Source: Phanerochaete sordida (taxonomy: Eukaryota > Basidiomycota > Agaricomycetes > Polyporales > Phanerochaetaceae). Taken from it: a stretch of DNA of 64,000 nucleotides. Shown here in pieces: positions 11,908 through 23,566 of this stretch; the stretch's first letter is position 1; the number at the start of each line of letters is the position of its first letter. Both the position numbers and the translations under genes were made by a program. The stretch is taken from positions 1 to 64,000 of the forward strand of contig BPQB01000016.1 of NCBI GenBank assembly GCA_019973155.2, read 5' to 3'. The notes beneath the pieces are model-generated. The model did no database searches. It was given only the letters and a program-made list of their open reading frames with translations, and was not told the DNA's origin.

Positions 11908-12236
11908 TGGATCGCGTCGCACGAGGTTCGGTCGTGCGTGAGCGCGAGCCATGTGAGACGCTGATCCCATAATCAGGTCTGCGAATGCAGCATTCGCTGC
12001 TCCTCGTGCCTCCTTTCACGGTTTTATAGTAGGGACACTCCCAATACAAGCCGCTCGGTTCACACGGCAACCGCGATATTGGCTGCGAATTACCTCAACG
12101 GAGCTGTCGGTAACGCGTCACCTAGCTCTGCCCCTCTATTATTTCAGGTTGGGAGGGACTGCGCGCTACTACTCATCGTCCTTATCCCCAGCATCACTCT
12201 TTGCTTCCCGCTACGTGCGCCGGAACCCAGTACAAG
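11908..12236. other. Spacer between A1 and A2 MYND genes
   Basis: This is 329 bp between two genes in the same direction, presumably holding the terminator of the first and the promoter of the second. No distinct motif was recognised. Confidence 0.4.
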
Positions 12237-14191
12237 ATGGCCACGAGCAGCACCCTCAGACTTTACATGGACACATATGTCTCAGGACCCCTCTGGAAGG
12301 CCTCAGGCCTTCGCCATACGGAAGCGATCACCGGACCGCCTGCGCAGTGGGTTGAGCTATTTGCGTCCTTGCACAAGCAGCGCGAACTGTCGGATCCTAT
12401 CGCGCGGAAGGAGCTCCTTGTTGGGTTGAGAACGGTGGACGACGACGTATGGAACGCTTTGTGGGAGACTGGCTTTGTCGCGGCGGTCCTGAACGCAGTC
12501 GCAGATGGATGCTTATGTGGATATACCGAGGAGGAGGTGAGAGGTCCTGGTTTCTGCGAAGATTCTGAAAGTACCGAAATGACTGTGCGTAGCTCTGGAA
12601 TCATTCAGTATTATGTCGCTGATTTCCGGACAGACCAAGCAGCGTTATGTCTTTTGGTTGCTCTTCATGCTCTATCCGTGTCTCCATCGCATCGTGATTG
12701 AAAGCGAACTCGAAGATTCCCTTGCGCCCGCGAAAAAAGCAGCTATCAACATCCTTGAACACAGACTCCAAAGTACATGGATGTTCTTGAGCACTCACTG
12801 GAGGTTCTGCTTGAGGGAAGACATCGCAAACCAGAGTCAAGAAGCCTTCCCCAACGAATCATATTCTGTGTATTCTTGCGTCGTCGACGCGATTACTGCT
12901 GCTGAACATATCCTCAGGCATACGCACAGGTATAGTCTCCCCAAGTTACTCCATAGATTGATCCTAATGACGAATATTTCGAAACTGTAGGCGACTCTCA
13001 ATGGGCGAAGCTTCGCCTCATATGGTCCCTCTGCTTCTTCTCGTGTGGTCGTACACGAGCGATCGAGATCTCCGACTGAGGACCTTAGGGCACTTAGGAA
13101 CTTCGCTAAAACCCAGCTGGGAGCGTGGAGAGGTCGGAGAGGGAGAAGCTTGCGCAGAAACCTATAAACGTCAATTGCGAAGGTTCTATCTCGATCTAGG
13201 CCGTCGCGACGCTCCAGGAAGTATTGTCTACAGCTTTTACGCCATACAGAATGTGATATGGCCGAAGACATCTTTCAGGCTGAAGACTGTCTTGGAGCGC
13301 AGGAGTTTCGATAGGCTCCTTGCGGTGTACCGGCGTCAGCTCTGTGCAGAGAATCAAACGGATGCTTGGCGGAGTACAATCTCCCAAGGGCATCTGTACA
13401 ATGTCGCGTAAGCCTTGCTCAACTGCGGATCGAAGTAATGTCGCTGACAAACGCTCATCTTCAGGCTCGTCATTCGGGCCGCAGACGCCAAACTACCTGC
13501 TCGCGGATCGTCGTCCGCACCACCTCTTGGACTATCAGAGTCCCAGCTATACGGCGTGATCGGAAGCATCGCACGCTGGCTCATCCCTGCCATGAAGAAC
13601 CAGGACAGCGCCTGGCCCGGTGCGCGTTTTCTACACAAATCTGTGGCGAGGTGCCGCTGACACACTCTGCAGTCGGCCGCGGAATCCCCAGCCTGGCGAT
13701 AACGCTGTCCAGCTGCGGACGCCTGCTCGCCGCGTACCAGCCCGCGAAGCCGAACCTCTCGCCCGTGCGCAAGCACACGTATCGTACATGGAAGGCGACG
13801 CTCGACACGCTCGACGCGCGCCGCGACCCGCGCGACCTGCCGCTGTGGCGTGAGGCGCTCGTTGTCTGGCGGAAGCTCGGGCGGTTTATGCCTGCAGACG
13901 CGCGCGTCGACGACAACGACAACGAGGGCAAGGAGTCGCGGCTCGGGGTGCTCGAACGCTGCGCGTGGAAGGAATGCGAGTGCCACGTGCACAGGCCGCT
14001 GCATCGAGTCAAGTTGTGCAAGGGCTGCTGGCTCGTGGCGTACTGTGGCGCGAGGTGTCAGAAGAGGTGGGTGTTGTTGAGTTGGCCATCGTCTTTTTAT
14101 GACAGAGCTGACTCTACCTTTCAGCGACTGGAGAGAAGGTGGGCATCATGAGGTCTGTAGAGGACGAGGAAGGCAACGACCGCAGACTTAG
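12237..14191 (+). CDS. MYND-type zinc finger protein, subtype A2
   Basis: The start is the ATG at 12237, which precedes family-typical sequence (GPPAQWVELFASLHKQREL, FCGY-type motif CLCGYTEEE). Exon 2 begins near 12631 (TKQRYVFWLLFMLYPCLHRI). Exon 3 begins near 12991 and holds PLLLLVWSYTSDRDLRLRTLG, ending SQGHLYNVA. Exon 4 has ESQLYGVIGSIARWLIPAM. Exon 5 (from about 13675) has RDLPLWREALVVWRKLGRF and the finger (KLCKGCWLVAYCGARCQ). The last exon (from about 14124) has DWREGGHHEVC, with the stop TAG at 14189-14191. All zinc ligands are kept. The PLLLLVW...SD motif in exon 3 groups it with the A2 genes at 19016, 23567 and 37442. It follows an A1 gene head-to-tail, the arrangement seen repeatedly in this window. 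Confidence 0.85.
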
Positions 14192-14265
14192 AAGATGTAC
14201 CGCTTGGCAATCATTGAACATTGCTCAACCTTTACAATTGGAATATCCTTCGATGCAATTGAGAC

Positions 14266-15507
14266 TTAACCTCGGTTATCAACACCAGCAATATTGCTCC
14301 CAGGTGCACCCGCTTGCGGCACGTCCCTGCCCTCAGGGTTCCACCGGAACCCGGTCGCCCGCCCCCCGAATTGCTCTGGTAGTTCCGCTAGGTCGATGAC
14401 CTCTGAGAGCTTCTTGGCGATCGTCTTGGCACCTTTCCCGACGAACTGTATCTTACCCGGGTTATTACCAGGTGTGCGTGCGACGAAGAGCGAGGAGAAC
14501 CAGCCGTTGGATGCTAGTGGGAACGGTGCGTTCACTCCGAATCTATATGCCTAGCGAGAAGAAATTGCGGATGAGTTTCGATGCGACGACAGAATGGTTG
14601 CGGTTTGCGTACCGAAAAGTCTGGGTAGTATTCACGACTCACGCGCAGGACCGTGCCGTTCTGTAGCCACTTGGTGTTTACGCTGTTACCGCCTGACATC
14701 ATGGCCATGTCCGTCACAGACGATATGCGGTCGGTCGTCTCGAAGTCCAGCGACCGCGCACGGATCTCCAGGTTGTGGGCCATCCGCCTGTAGATGACGT
14801 GTCAGTAAATTTATGAGGATTCTAGCCGTGAACAGGCCTTGGACGGCAGCGTACTCAATAAACGCTTTAGAATCGGCCTCCATCTCGGCCCAAATTGGCG
14901 TTGGATCGGCGCAGGCCAAGGTGTATCTGCCGTGTCATACCAATGAAATGCTGCGAGGGACGGCGCAGTACAACAGCGTACAGTACGGCGTTGCCAGCCT
15001 TGTCCTTGCCGAAGTAGACTTGGGGTATTCTCGGCCCTGCGAACTTCTTGGTCATGATGTCATCGATGTTTACCTGCTGCCTCCAGCGGAGAACCTCTAT
15101 CAACAGGGCCTTCGCTGCGCCCACGTCCAATTTGCTACGTGGTGCGTCCACATCAGGCGGTGGAGATAGTTCATATACTAGGCGCACGCACCGTGCACGC
15201 AGGAACTTCATCAGGACGACGCTCGCCCGCGGGTCGGCAGCAGGGTCCAGAGGGTCGATGGTGATTCCCCAAAGCGAGATCGTCTTCGGGGTGTCGCCGC
15301 CGGACGCAATGCGGCGAACCTCCGGGAGCAGGGGCTGCGAGACGACGCAGCGTCAGTTTGGTGCGAAGATGGGCAAAACTTAGTGGGACTTACTCTAAAT
15401 CTCTTCAACACATCCCACTCGGCCTGCGTAAAGCGGCGAGTTAATGCGTTCTGCGGCTCCTGCAGCGATCCCTCTGCCTGGTAGCCGTACAGCTTGTGGT
15501 CGTCCAT
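14266..15507 (-). CDS. CRAL-TRIO (Sec14-like) lipid transfer protein, Sfh5-like
   Basis: Six exons can be joined in phase. The frame starts at the ATG at 15507 (MDDHKLYGY), then RFTQAEWDVLKRFR. After an intron comes PLLPEVRR...TISLWGITIDP and VVLMKFLRAR, the N-terminal helical part of Sec14-type proteins. Next are KLDVGAAKALLIEVLRWRQQ and FGKDKAGNAVLY, then a part ending ADSKAFIE, then RMAHNLEIRARSLDFETT with YYPDF. The final exon has KIQFVGKGAKTIAKKLSEVI and ELPEQFGG, the usual end of a CRAL-TRIO fold. Layout and spacing resemble fungal Sfh5, a phosphatidylinositol/heme-binding transfer protein of the ER and cytosol. The N-terminus is short. The gene is unrelated to the MYND copies around it and lies only about 75 bp from the 3' end of one (tail to tail). 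The domain is secure; the Sfh5 assignment is less so. Confidence 0.7.
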
Positions 15508-15560
15508 GACTGTGAGTCCCATCATAGTAGGAGGTAAGATCGAGATGACGTAGCATGCGA

Positions 15561-15568
15561 ATATATAA
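15561..15568 (-). promoter_or_regulatory. TATA box of the CRAL-TRIO gene
   Basis: TTTATATAT on the minus strand lies about 55 bp upstream of the chosen ATG at 15507. Its position supports that start. Confidence 0.45.
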
Positions 15569-15800
15569 ACACCCACGACCACTTTTATATGCGCTTTGAT
15601 AGTATTGGATTTGTATACAGCCCCAATAAAGAGAGCTTACGACATCAGCGGGATGCTGCACAGCAAGCGGTCCGCAGTGGAGTAGGTTGCATAGCTGTAG
15701 GTTGCGCAAGATGTCTCGGTTCGTCCACGCAGGTCGCAGCAAACTAGGATTGTCAAGATTGAGGTCAACTATCACATAGTCAAATAGGAAAGATATCGCA

Positions 15801-17625
15801 TCAGGTATCGGGTCTTCTACATCGCGCTCTGTGTCCGCCAACCTCCCAGTCGCTTGCACATCACTCGCGTCAGCACCAAATACGACCGGGCGGCAGCAAC
15901 ACTCACCTCCTCTGGCACTCTTCACCACAGTACACGACGCTCTGACAGCGCTTGCAGATGCGCATCTTGTGCGCTGGCTTGTGTCTGTTGCAATGACAGA
16001 GCTCCCAGCAGCACCGCTCCAGCTTCCCGAACGGTGTCTCGCACTTGCGACCGTCGGGCATCGGCGGGATGAGAGCCTTGACCTTTGACCATAGCTGTGC
16101 GTAGCTGCGCCAGGAGGCACTTTGCTCGGGAAGCCGTTGGTATTTGAGCACCCGATCGACGGTCACCCAAGTGTTAAACGTGTGCCACCGCATCATTATG
16201 GCTTCGGGGCTGCTGTCTTCGGCGAGGTCTCGGATATGTGCTAGGGCATACTCCGTGAATCGTATCAGTTTCACTGTTCGCGGTGTTAGTAAAAGCCTGT
16301 CGGCAGTGTGGTAAGCTGCGTACCTGGAGCATGCTTGCAGTCGTGCGTGCAAGACAGTGTATAGTCAAGAAGCAGGTCGAGGAACGCATAGCTTTGTCTC
16401 CCGGGAGTGATAGTCCAACCCTCACTGACGAACAAGTCAGGGAAATCAGAAGGCGGAACATGAAACGGGGAACCAACCTGAACTCCGTCAGCACAGAGGA
16501 CTCTACTGTTTTGATTATTGCGGTGCCCGGCATCTCGTTCCCTCGACATCGCTGACGACGAGCAGCTGCGAGACAGTAGTGGGGCAGCTGTGGCTCGAGA
16601 GATGACAAGTCCACTCCACGACTGCGGTTGAACTCGTTCCACCGGCGTAGGACGCCCATGACCACCTGTAAATAGCTCTGAAGAGTGTGCTCGTTAGCGA
16701 GGTCTCGCACTAGAGCGCCTGTGATGCGCTCGTTGCTGGTGCAGCCATCGCGTATGGCGCCGTTGAAAAACTGTGACCACGCTTCACGATTCGAGTTCGC
16801 GTTGATGATCCGAGCCCAGGAGGCGAGGGCTTTCGCTCGGGTGTCCCATACAGGAGAGTATAGCCAAATGGGAAGAAAAACATGGGGAATACGGATGCCA
16901 GTTCTAACATAGTCAAGTCATTGCGGGCAATCAGAGTAAGCCGTGGAAGCGCACCTATTTTCGCTAGGCTCTCCTTCCACTTGCAAACCAAGATTGAGCA
17001 GAGCGTCGTGAAAATTATCCAAATCAGCCTTTGGTGGTCTTTCGCTACGGTAGTGTCCTTGAAATTTGCCGATGAGGAAAGAATCCCTCAGGTCCCAGAG
17101 TTTGGCGAAGATTCCAGCAATACAGCGATGCAAGACGTCCTTGAGGTTTCCGAATTTTCGCAGGCGGGCGTCTTTCAATGCTCGTCCGACTGATACCGAA
17201 AATAATTTCATGGCGGAGGTCACACATATCTGATATTCATAAAACATCACGTTAGCTACTAGCATACACAGGGGATGTGGATGGCGTACCAGCTTCTTCG
17301 CGCCCTGTGGCGAGACGAGTTGTTCTCGCGTGAAGCCGCAGAGAAATTCGTCCTCTATCAACCCCGTCAATTGGGTAAGGAATCCTTTGTTGCGTGCCTT
17401 CTGCCAAGCGGTGTCGGAAGAGTGTTGCACGGCATGTTCAAAGGCGAAGACCCGCCTCATGATGGTGAACTTATCGTACTCGGCGGTACAGAGCTCGCGT
17501 ACGAGCTCGGGCCAGGATCCGGGTATCTCCCTTAGACGGCGGGACATAGCGAAAGAGATCGACGTTCCTCTGGTAGACTCAGCCGGCGAGTCATTTCCGA
17601 CGAGGTCCGACCAGCTTGTAGACAT
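15801..17625 (-). CDS. MYND-type zinc finger protein, subtype B
   Basis: The ATG at 17625 opens MSTSWSDLVG. It leads into family sequence (GSWPELVRELCTAEYDK, FLCGFTREQLVSPQG) and, in the same long frame, KLWDLRDSFLIG. Later exons carry VRDLANEHTLQSY (about 16710), GRQSYAFLDLLLDY (about 16410) and IRDLAEDSSPEAIMM (about 16245). The finger is RICKRCQSVVYCGEECQ, split by an intron near 15902-15850 and finished by DWEVGGHRARC. The stop is TGA at 15801-15803. A longer upstream frame exists to 18063, but it does not match the family, so the shorter start is preferred. This is the only apparently complete subtype B copy; its closest relative here is the copy cut by the retroelement at 5945. Function unknown. 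Confidence 0.8.
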
Positions 17626-18367
17626 GCAAGCGAGGCTACAACGGGAGTCGGCTGCGGTGATAGGAGTAACAAAGGAGGCATGAATATAAGTATTATTAGC
17701 GAACGAAGGACCAAAACTTACAGAAAAGTGATGAGCAGGTGGCCGGCGCCCGTTGTGGCGAGAGTGAACCTGCTCAGCGCCTTTGGAGCAATTTTCGTTC
17801 TGCGTGGCGCGCTTATATAATCGACGCCCGAAACCGGCTGTCGGTCTGTTTTGCTGAACGCCTTGCGAGGAACCGTTCGAAAAATGTATCTGAGTCGCCT
17901 TCCGCGGACGCTGGAGGAGAGGGTGGGAAGGTCTTCCGACTTCTGCTGCAGGCGCGCCACATGGTGACACTGGCGTTTGTATCCGCCTGTCCACCCCCGC
18001 TTCGTGCTCGGGCTTGGCAAAGTGACCGTACTCGACCGGGATGCAGTGAAGACACATAGACATTATGCGCAGTAGCTATGTCGCGTATAGTAGCCCGTCC
18101 TATAGCGAGGTCAGCTTTATGTATGGACCAGCGACTGCAATAACTTACAGGGCGAACAGGGAGTCATGGGCTGGCCGGCGACGAACATCACCCAGGCGGC
18201 GCTGAAACGCTGCATGCCTTGGGGAAAGCAGTGGGTGTAAGGGTGCGCACGCTGTCTACTTGAGTGATAGACGGCGCCGAGGAGAGTGCGCGGCACAGGA
18301 ATGAATGACAAAGGAATCTCGAAGCCCTGCAGTCGCTGACCACAACCCGCTGACCACGACCTTGACT
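17626..18367. other. Upstream region of the subtype B gene
   Basis: The minus-strand open frames between 17718 and 18311 do not match the MYND family convincingly. Weak traces of a family exon (AAWVMFVAGQPMT near 18190) may be the tail of the degraded A2 copy just upstream. Otherwise this is promoter and spacer sequence. Confidence 0.35.
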
Positions 18368-18490
18368 ACAGCAATCGCTGTGTGTGATGGACAAGGAGAG
18401 CTCTTCTGTGGTGTATCTGGGGAAATCGGCACCCGCGAACACGGTAACGACGGTCAGAACAAAGCCGTTGTCTCCCGAGGGCAGCGTCCA
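18368..18490 (-). pseudogene. Remnant of a MYND-family A2 gene, exon 1 end
   Basis: The minus strand encodes DNGFVLTVV...FPRYTTEELSLSITHSD. This matches the end of exon 1 of the A2 genes at 23567 and 37442 (KNGFVL...CGYTTEEL...SHSD). No other intact family exon lies nearby, so only a short relic remains. It follows an A3 3' fragment (18784-18990) in the same direction, the same order as in the intact cassettes. Confidence 0.6.
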
Positions 18491-18783
18491 TGGCGATCCC
18501 TGCCGAAGACCGGCCGCGGATGTTCGCGTGGTGGCTGTAAGAGCTGGAAGGACGTGGACTGTGCTTCAAATCAGAAACAACCATGAGCAGGAGAGAGTGA
18601 CTAGCTAGAAATAGGCGCACCTTGACACCAACAGCAGCAGCGGGGCACATACTTAGCTCGTGAGCGCGCCAGGACATACATTCAACGTCACGTAGTAGAT
18701 GCACTTAAGATCGCATCCCGCACATAGCAGCGTCCGAGTTGTATACCAATAGTCGTCACATGAGCGATACAAGGGCAAGAGCA

Positions 18784-18990
18784 TCACCTCCTGCTTTCCT
18801 TCCGACACACACTCCGGTGTTCGCCCCGACTCCAGTCACTGCAACCCGCTATCAGCACACGCGACCGCATATACGCAGGGTAACGCACCTCGCCTCGCAC
18901 CTCTCGCTGCAATACGCCACGAGCCAACACCCTTTGCACACCTTGACGGGGAGAAGCGGCCGGGAAACGTAGAACTCGCAATGTCACTTC
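18784..18990 (-). pseudogene. 3' fragment of an A3-type MYND gene
   Basis: The fragment encodes the end of the large exon (SRPLLPVKVCKGCW, then YCSERCEAR), an intron of about 49 bp, and a terminal exon DWSRGEHRSVC with stop at 18784-18786. The first cysteine pair is damaged (HCEFY where intact genes have ECECH). It lies immediately downstream of the complete gene ending at 19016. The frame of that gene's fifth exon stays open through its own last intron and through this fragment. Confidence 0.7.
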
Positions 18991-19015
18991 ACGGAGTGCG
19001 TCGCCGCGTATAATG

Positions 19016-20882
19016 TTACTCCCCAACGAACTCCCTACAAGCATGGCGATGCGCACCCTTTTCCCAATCCCTGCAAGAGCGATGGTCAGCATAACGATCC
19101 AGCAAGCGCTCTTGACATACCTCTGCTGGCACCGCACTCCGCAGTACGCTGTGATCCAGCATCCCGTGCAGACCTTCATGGGATGCAGCGGCTTGTGGAC
19201 ACTGCACTCGCATTCCTTCCACGCGCATCTTTTTAGCACACCGTGGGTCGCCTCGTCCACCACATCCTTCTCTCGCGCATCCGCAGGCATACACCGCCCG
19301 AGCTTGCGCCACTCGACGATTGTCTTGCGCCATCTCGGGAGCTCACGAAAATCGTGTTTGCGCTCGAGCTCCTCGATGCTGGCGCACCACGCCCGGTATA
19401 CGTGCCTCCGCAGCGGGGCGAGCGCCGCGCGCGGAGTCCGATACGTGCCCAGAAGCCGGCAGCAACTCGACAGCGTCGTGGGTAGGGAGGTGCTGCTCTG
19501 AAATGCTATGGCGGCTATCAGCAGCGTTGCACAGTGTGATGTCGAAAGCGCGCACGTACATATCAAACAATAGTCCTCTGTTATGGCTGGGATGAGCCAT
19601 GCCGCGATAATACCGATGATCTCGTACACCTGATGTTCAGGCAAGCGGGCTAAAGGTAAAACCGTGGCGTTGTAGATCGCGTATCTGGTGAATGCGTTTG
19701 TGAGTAGAGCATCTACTGCGTGAGGAGCATCTCGGAGACTCACTTAACGTAGTGAAATTCCCCTTCGGAGCTAAACAGCCGGGGACCATTCGTGCGATAC
19801 GGAACACAAAGCTGATGCCGATAGCAGCTAAGCAGCCTGCCAAAAATCCTGCGCTCTAAGGTGGTCTCTATCCTAAAACTGCTGTACGGCCAAATTACTC
19901 CTACAATCGCGTGTAGGTGACGGAGGGCTTCTTTCGGGAGACGTGCATCTGCGAGATCTTGGTATAGTCGTCGAAGGTAAGGCTGAGATGTTGAGCGACA
20001 CATGCCGACTGGTTTGAGCTTTCCAAAGTAGAATTCTCCTTCGACAGCCTCTCCTACGCAGTTCATCGCCCTGACGTGTAGAGGATAATCGTCGGAGAAC
20101 GCCCAGACGAGGAGCAGCAGTGGGAGAACATGAGGGGATGCGGGCGCGCGAGACATACTTACAAAGAGATCAGCTTTTTTTCAGACTATGACGACTACGA
20201 GAAATACGCACTTCGGGACCGTGCGGATAATAGTGTCTGCTGCAGGAACGCAATCGACAGCAGACTTGTAGAGTGAAGCCGGTTCGAGATAGCCTTCATG
20301 TATTATATCTGGTGCTGAGCCATGTGCAAGGTGCGTGAGCCACTCCAAGAGTGCAGCCCAGGTATTTGTGTACCGGGACGTCCGCATGAAATTTGCGGCT
20401 TCAGTTCTTTTGTCCAGGTATAAGCTGTAGTTATGCCATGTCGGCGTGATGTGGGAGAGGCAAATATCGAGCGAAAGCAGCATCCACAAGACGTAGTCCT
20501 GCCTCTCCTGCCGATAATCCTACATTAGTTCCAATCATCGAGTAATGAGCTTTCGAACACGCACCGTCAAAGCGCCTTCCCCGTCGCCGCAATCAGACAG
20601 TAACTCCGCCCTGCCATATCCGCATAGGTCGGCGTCCGCAAACGCGTCGAGGATCATCAGCAAGACTCCTCGCTCCCACAGCTCGTCGTGGTGCGCGGCC
20701 TTGAGCTGGATGAGCAAATCCCGTCTCGTGGCAACGTCCGAACACTCGCGTTGTCTGTGCACAGATTCAAAGAGCTCGCCCCAGTGCTCTGGCAAGCTGA
20801 ATGTCGCCTTTGAGGCGAATTCTGTTGGAAGGTCCACTGAGGACGGTTCTTGAGAGTGCGGCTGGGCCACTGGAGCAGCCAT
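19016..20882 (-). CDS. MYND-type zinc finger protein, subtype A2-like
   Basis: The ATG at 20882 (MAAPVAQPH) precedes LPEHWGELFESVHRQRE and DLCGYGRAELL. Exon 2 has DYVLWMLLSLDICL. Exon 3 (about 20156-19740) has PHVLPLLLLVWAFSDDY and RRIFGRLLSCYRHQLC. Exon 4 has EHQVYEIIGIIAAWLIPAI. Exon 5 has FRELPRWRKTIVEWRKLGR and the finger (KVCTGCWITAYCGVRCQ). The terminal exon is DWEKGAHRHACREF, with stop TAA at 19016-19018. All zinc ligands are kept. It lies downstream of an A3 gene (21283-23116) in the same direction, forming a cassette. It is more diverged than the A2 pair at 23567 and 37442. Function unknown. Confidence 0.8.
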
Positions 20883-20916
20883 AGCTGTCGGACTTGGTCG
20901 CGGTCGACTAGAGCGG

Positions 20917-20923
20917 TATATAT
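20917..20923 (-). promoter_or_regulatory. Possible TATA box of the MYND gene at 19016-20882
   Basis: A TATATAT stretch lies about 35 bp upstream of the chosen ATG. This is close, so either the 5' leader is very short or the element is not the functional TATA box. Confidence 0.3.
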
Positions 20924-21282
20924 GCGCTGAAGGAGATGGTGGTAGTGCTGAACAGAGTTGCATGTGTTCGAAAGATCTTGGCCGCCGTCGAAGTGGGAAG
21001 GTGACGCGTCACGGCCTCGGAGTCGACCTGCCCACAACGAGCAATCCTCAGACCAGGTCTGGAAGTGCGATTTCCTATAGCGCTGCAGCGTCGATAAGAT
21101 AAGAAAGGCACACAGGAATAGATGCGACGAATGTCGTCGCTACCAGGAGCGTGAACGAATACGTGCTGCGAAGGCACGCTCTACGCCGTTGAGAAGCAAC
21201 AATAGAGCCCGCTGGATATATAATTGAAAGCCATCACCAGGCGGACCGGCCGAACTCGAGCGTACATGCCACTGAGATCTCA
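20924..21282. other. Spacer between MYND genes
   Basis: This is about 360 bp between the A3 gene (3' end at 21283) and the A2-like gene. No gene was recognised. Confidence 0.4.
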
Positions 21283-23116
21283 TTAGCTCTCGGCGTTCCT
21301 GCGACATACGGTGCGATGCCCGCCCTGCTCCCAATCGCTGAAGGCGGTTATGAGTATCACGCTTTCATATTCACGTAAAGCGCGCACCTTGTTTGACACC
21401 TCGCCCCGCAGTACGCCACGAGCCAACACCCCTTGCACACCTTGACGGGGTGTAGCGGCCTATGGACGTGACACTCACACTCCGTCCACGCGCATCGCTC
21501 CAGCACGCCGCGGGGCTCCTCGTCCACGTCGTCCTCGCGCGCGTCCGCGGGCATGAACCACCCGAGCCTGCGCCAGACGACGAGCGGCTCGCGCCACTGC
21601 GCCAACTCGCGCAAGTCGCGGCGCGCGTCGAGAACGGCGACGGTCGCCTGCCACGCGCGGTGCGTATGCCTGCCGAGGAGTGCGAGCGCGGGCTTCGGGG
21701 GCCTGTACGCGCTGAAGAGCCGAGTGATGGTCTTCAGCGTGTCTGTGAAGTTGGGAAGCCCCTGCTGCTTCTGGCCTGCGGAGTATCAGCGTGTGCCGGT
21801 GCGAGTCGCGTGAGATGACGCACTCGGCCAGGGCGTTTCCTTGCCCTCCATCGCGGGGACAAGCCACTGCGCGATGATGCACACGATGCCGTAGAACTGT
21901 GCTTCTGGCATGAGCGCACCGGGCCCGGGGTATAATACAGCGTACCGCAGCGCCAAGCTACGGGCAGAGGCTTGCACATGAACACTGAGGGATACGAGAG
22001 ATGGAGATGGCGCACTCACGCAATATAGCTGAGGTGACCCTCGGTGACCATGCTGTGCCACGGCGCGCCTCGGTCGCCGAGACACAGCTGCCGTCGGTAC
22101 GCCCCGATGAAATATCCGAAGGTCTTGCGCTCCAGTTTGCTCTCGAGCCGGGGGACGCGTGTCGGCCATAGAGCGCCCATCACGGTGTGCGCATAGTACA
22201 AGAAACCGTCCCGCACTCCTGGGTCGCCGAAGTCGCGGCAAAATGCGTGGAAGATGTCTTCAGACGTGACTGGTCCTTCCACGATGTCGAGTAGAAGGTG
22301 TGGAGACTTTCCCGGAGACGTGGCGATGACCTCGAGAGCCCGCAAGCGGAGCGTATAGTTCTTTGTATGTATCCAAGTGAAGACGTGTAGAGGCAGAATA
22401 TGTGCTGATGCATGTTCACGCGGAAGTCTCCTGCAGAACTTGTGAGATCGGAATGAGGACCCTAAGTCTACACCTACTTGTAGTCCCGCAGGACATGATC
22501 ACTCAGCGACGAGCAGTTCATGACACAGCTGAGAAGCGAGTGTGCCTCGGGAAGTCTCTCGTCGACTTCGTCGGCTGTCGCTTGGTCCAGAAAAGGCACG
22601 CAAACTTGCCAAAGCCTGGTCCATAGTCCGTTGTGCTCATGTTCCAGGATGTCGACTGCGGCTTCGCGCTCTCGAGGGTATGGGTCTCGGCCTTCGTATT
22701 CAGTCATGATTCGATGAACGCATCTATTGAGAAACAGCAGCACCCAGAGGACATATTCCTGCAAGGTATTGAGCATCTCACTTGGACGCGACTGCCGGGC
22801 GACTCACCGTCGTACGCCTCCGCGTCTCTGTGTCCGTCGTCACCAGCTCCTCCCAGGTGCACCCGCAAAAATGGTCGTCCCGCGCCGCAAGGAGGACTGT
22901 CGGAAAGAACTCGTGCTCCCAGAGCCTGTGCCACGCGTCATGGTCCGCGCGACACAGCGCGGCAAACAGGTCCCTACGCGTCGAGGGGTCCGAACGCGTC
23001 CTGTCCTTGTGTAGCAGCATGAACGCCTCAGTCCACCGCTCCGGGGAGCCTACCATCTCCGCCCAGTTAGGCGTGTCGGGCTGTACAGCGACGCCCCCTT
23101 TAGCGTCGCCGTCCAT
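21283..23116 (-). CDS. MYND-type zinc finger protein, subtype A3
   Basis: The ATG at 23116 opens MDGDAKGGVAVQPDTPNW, followed by SPERWTEAFMLLHKDR and FCGCTWEELV. Exon 2 has EYVLWVLLFLNRCVHRIMTEY. Exon 3 has RLRALEVIATSPGK and ESKLERKTFGYFIGAYRRQLC, ending EGHLSYIA. Exon 4 has EAQFYGIVCIIAQWLVPAMEG. Exon 5 has LRELAQWREPLVVWRRLGWFMP and an intact finger (KVCKGCWLVAYCGARCQ). The terminal exon DWEQGGHRTVC ends at TAA 21283-21285. Its closest relatives are the gene at 35171 and the pseudogene at 25834. About 560 residues. It heads an A3-A2 cassette with the gene ending at 19016. Confidence 0.85.
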
Positions 23117-23566
23117 GGCGAGCTCGATGCGGTCGGTAGTAAAGCCAGAGAGGGACGGGGTTTAACCGGGCGGACAGTGTGCGCGCGAAACTGCGTGCAT
23201 TGCGGTGACACGATTGCCGAACCTTCATTGTGACTTCCACGCCGTCGGAAGACGCGATGTACATGAGCGGGGCAGGCGCACAGTGCTGTTCAAGGCTGCG
23301 AACGAGATTCAGACGACGAAAGGATGGTACCGTGGTGGTAGTGCACGCTCAAGGTAAGTCAGGTCAGGATTTGGGAGACGACACGGGAAGCGCGCTTTGT
23401 CAACCCTAGATTAGGGGCGGTAGCCCGGAGGGCGACAGCGGCATGCGTCAGAGAGGACTCAGAGCAGGTAGCAGTGCGGACAACGTGGTTCACGAAGGTA
23501 ATAAAGGTACAGTTAAGGGTGCCTTTCCTGATGGCCTCATGGGCTGCTACGAGAAAACATGCGAAA
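23117..23566. other. Spacer upstream of the A3 gene
   Basis: This is about 450 bp holding the promoter of the gene starting at 23116 and the 3' region of the gene ending at 23567. No clear element was seen. Confidence 0.4.

Noticed and set aside
15395..16120. 241-codon minus-strand frame
   Set aside because: It crosses the end of the subtype B gene in the wrong frame and carries no motif. The family frame with DWEVGGH explains the DNA better.
17718..18063. N-terminal extension of the subtype B MYND gene
   Set aside because: The extension does not match the start of any other copy; the ATG at 17625 is where family-like spacing to the GSWPELV motif begins.
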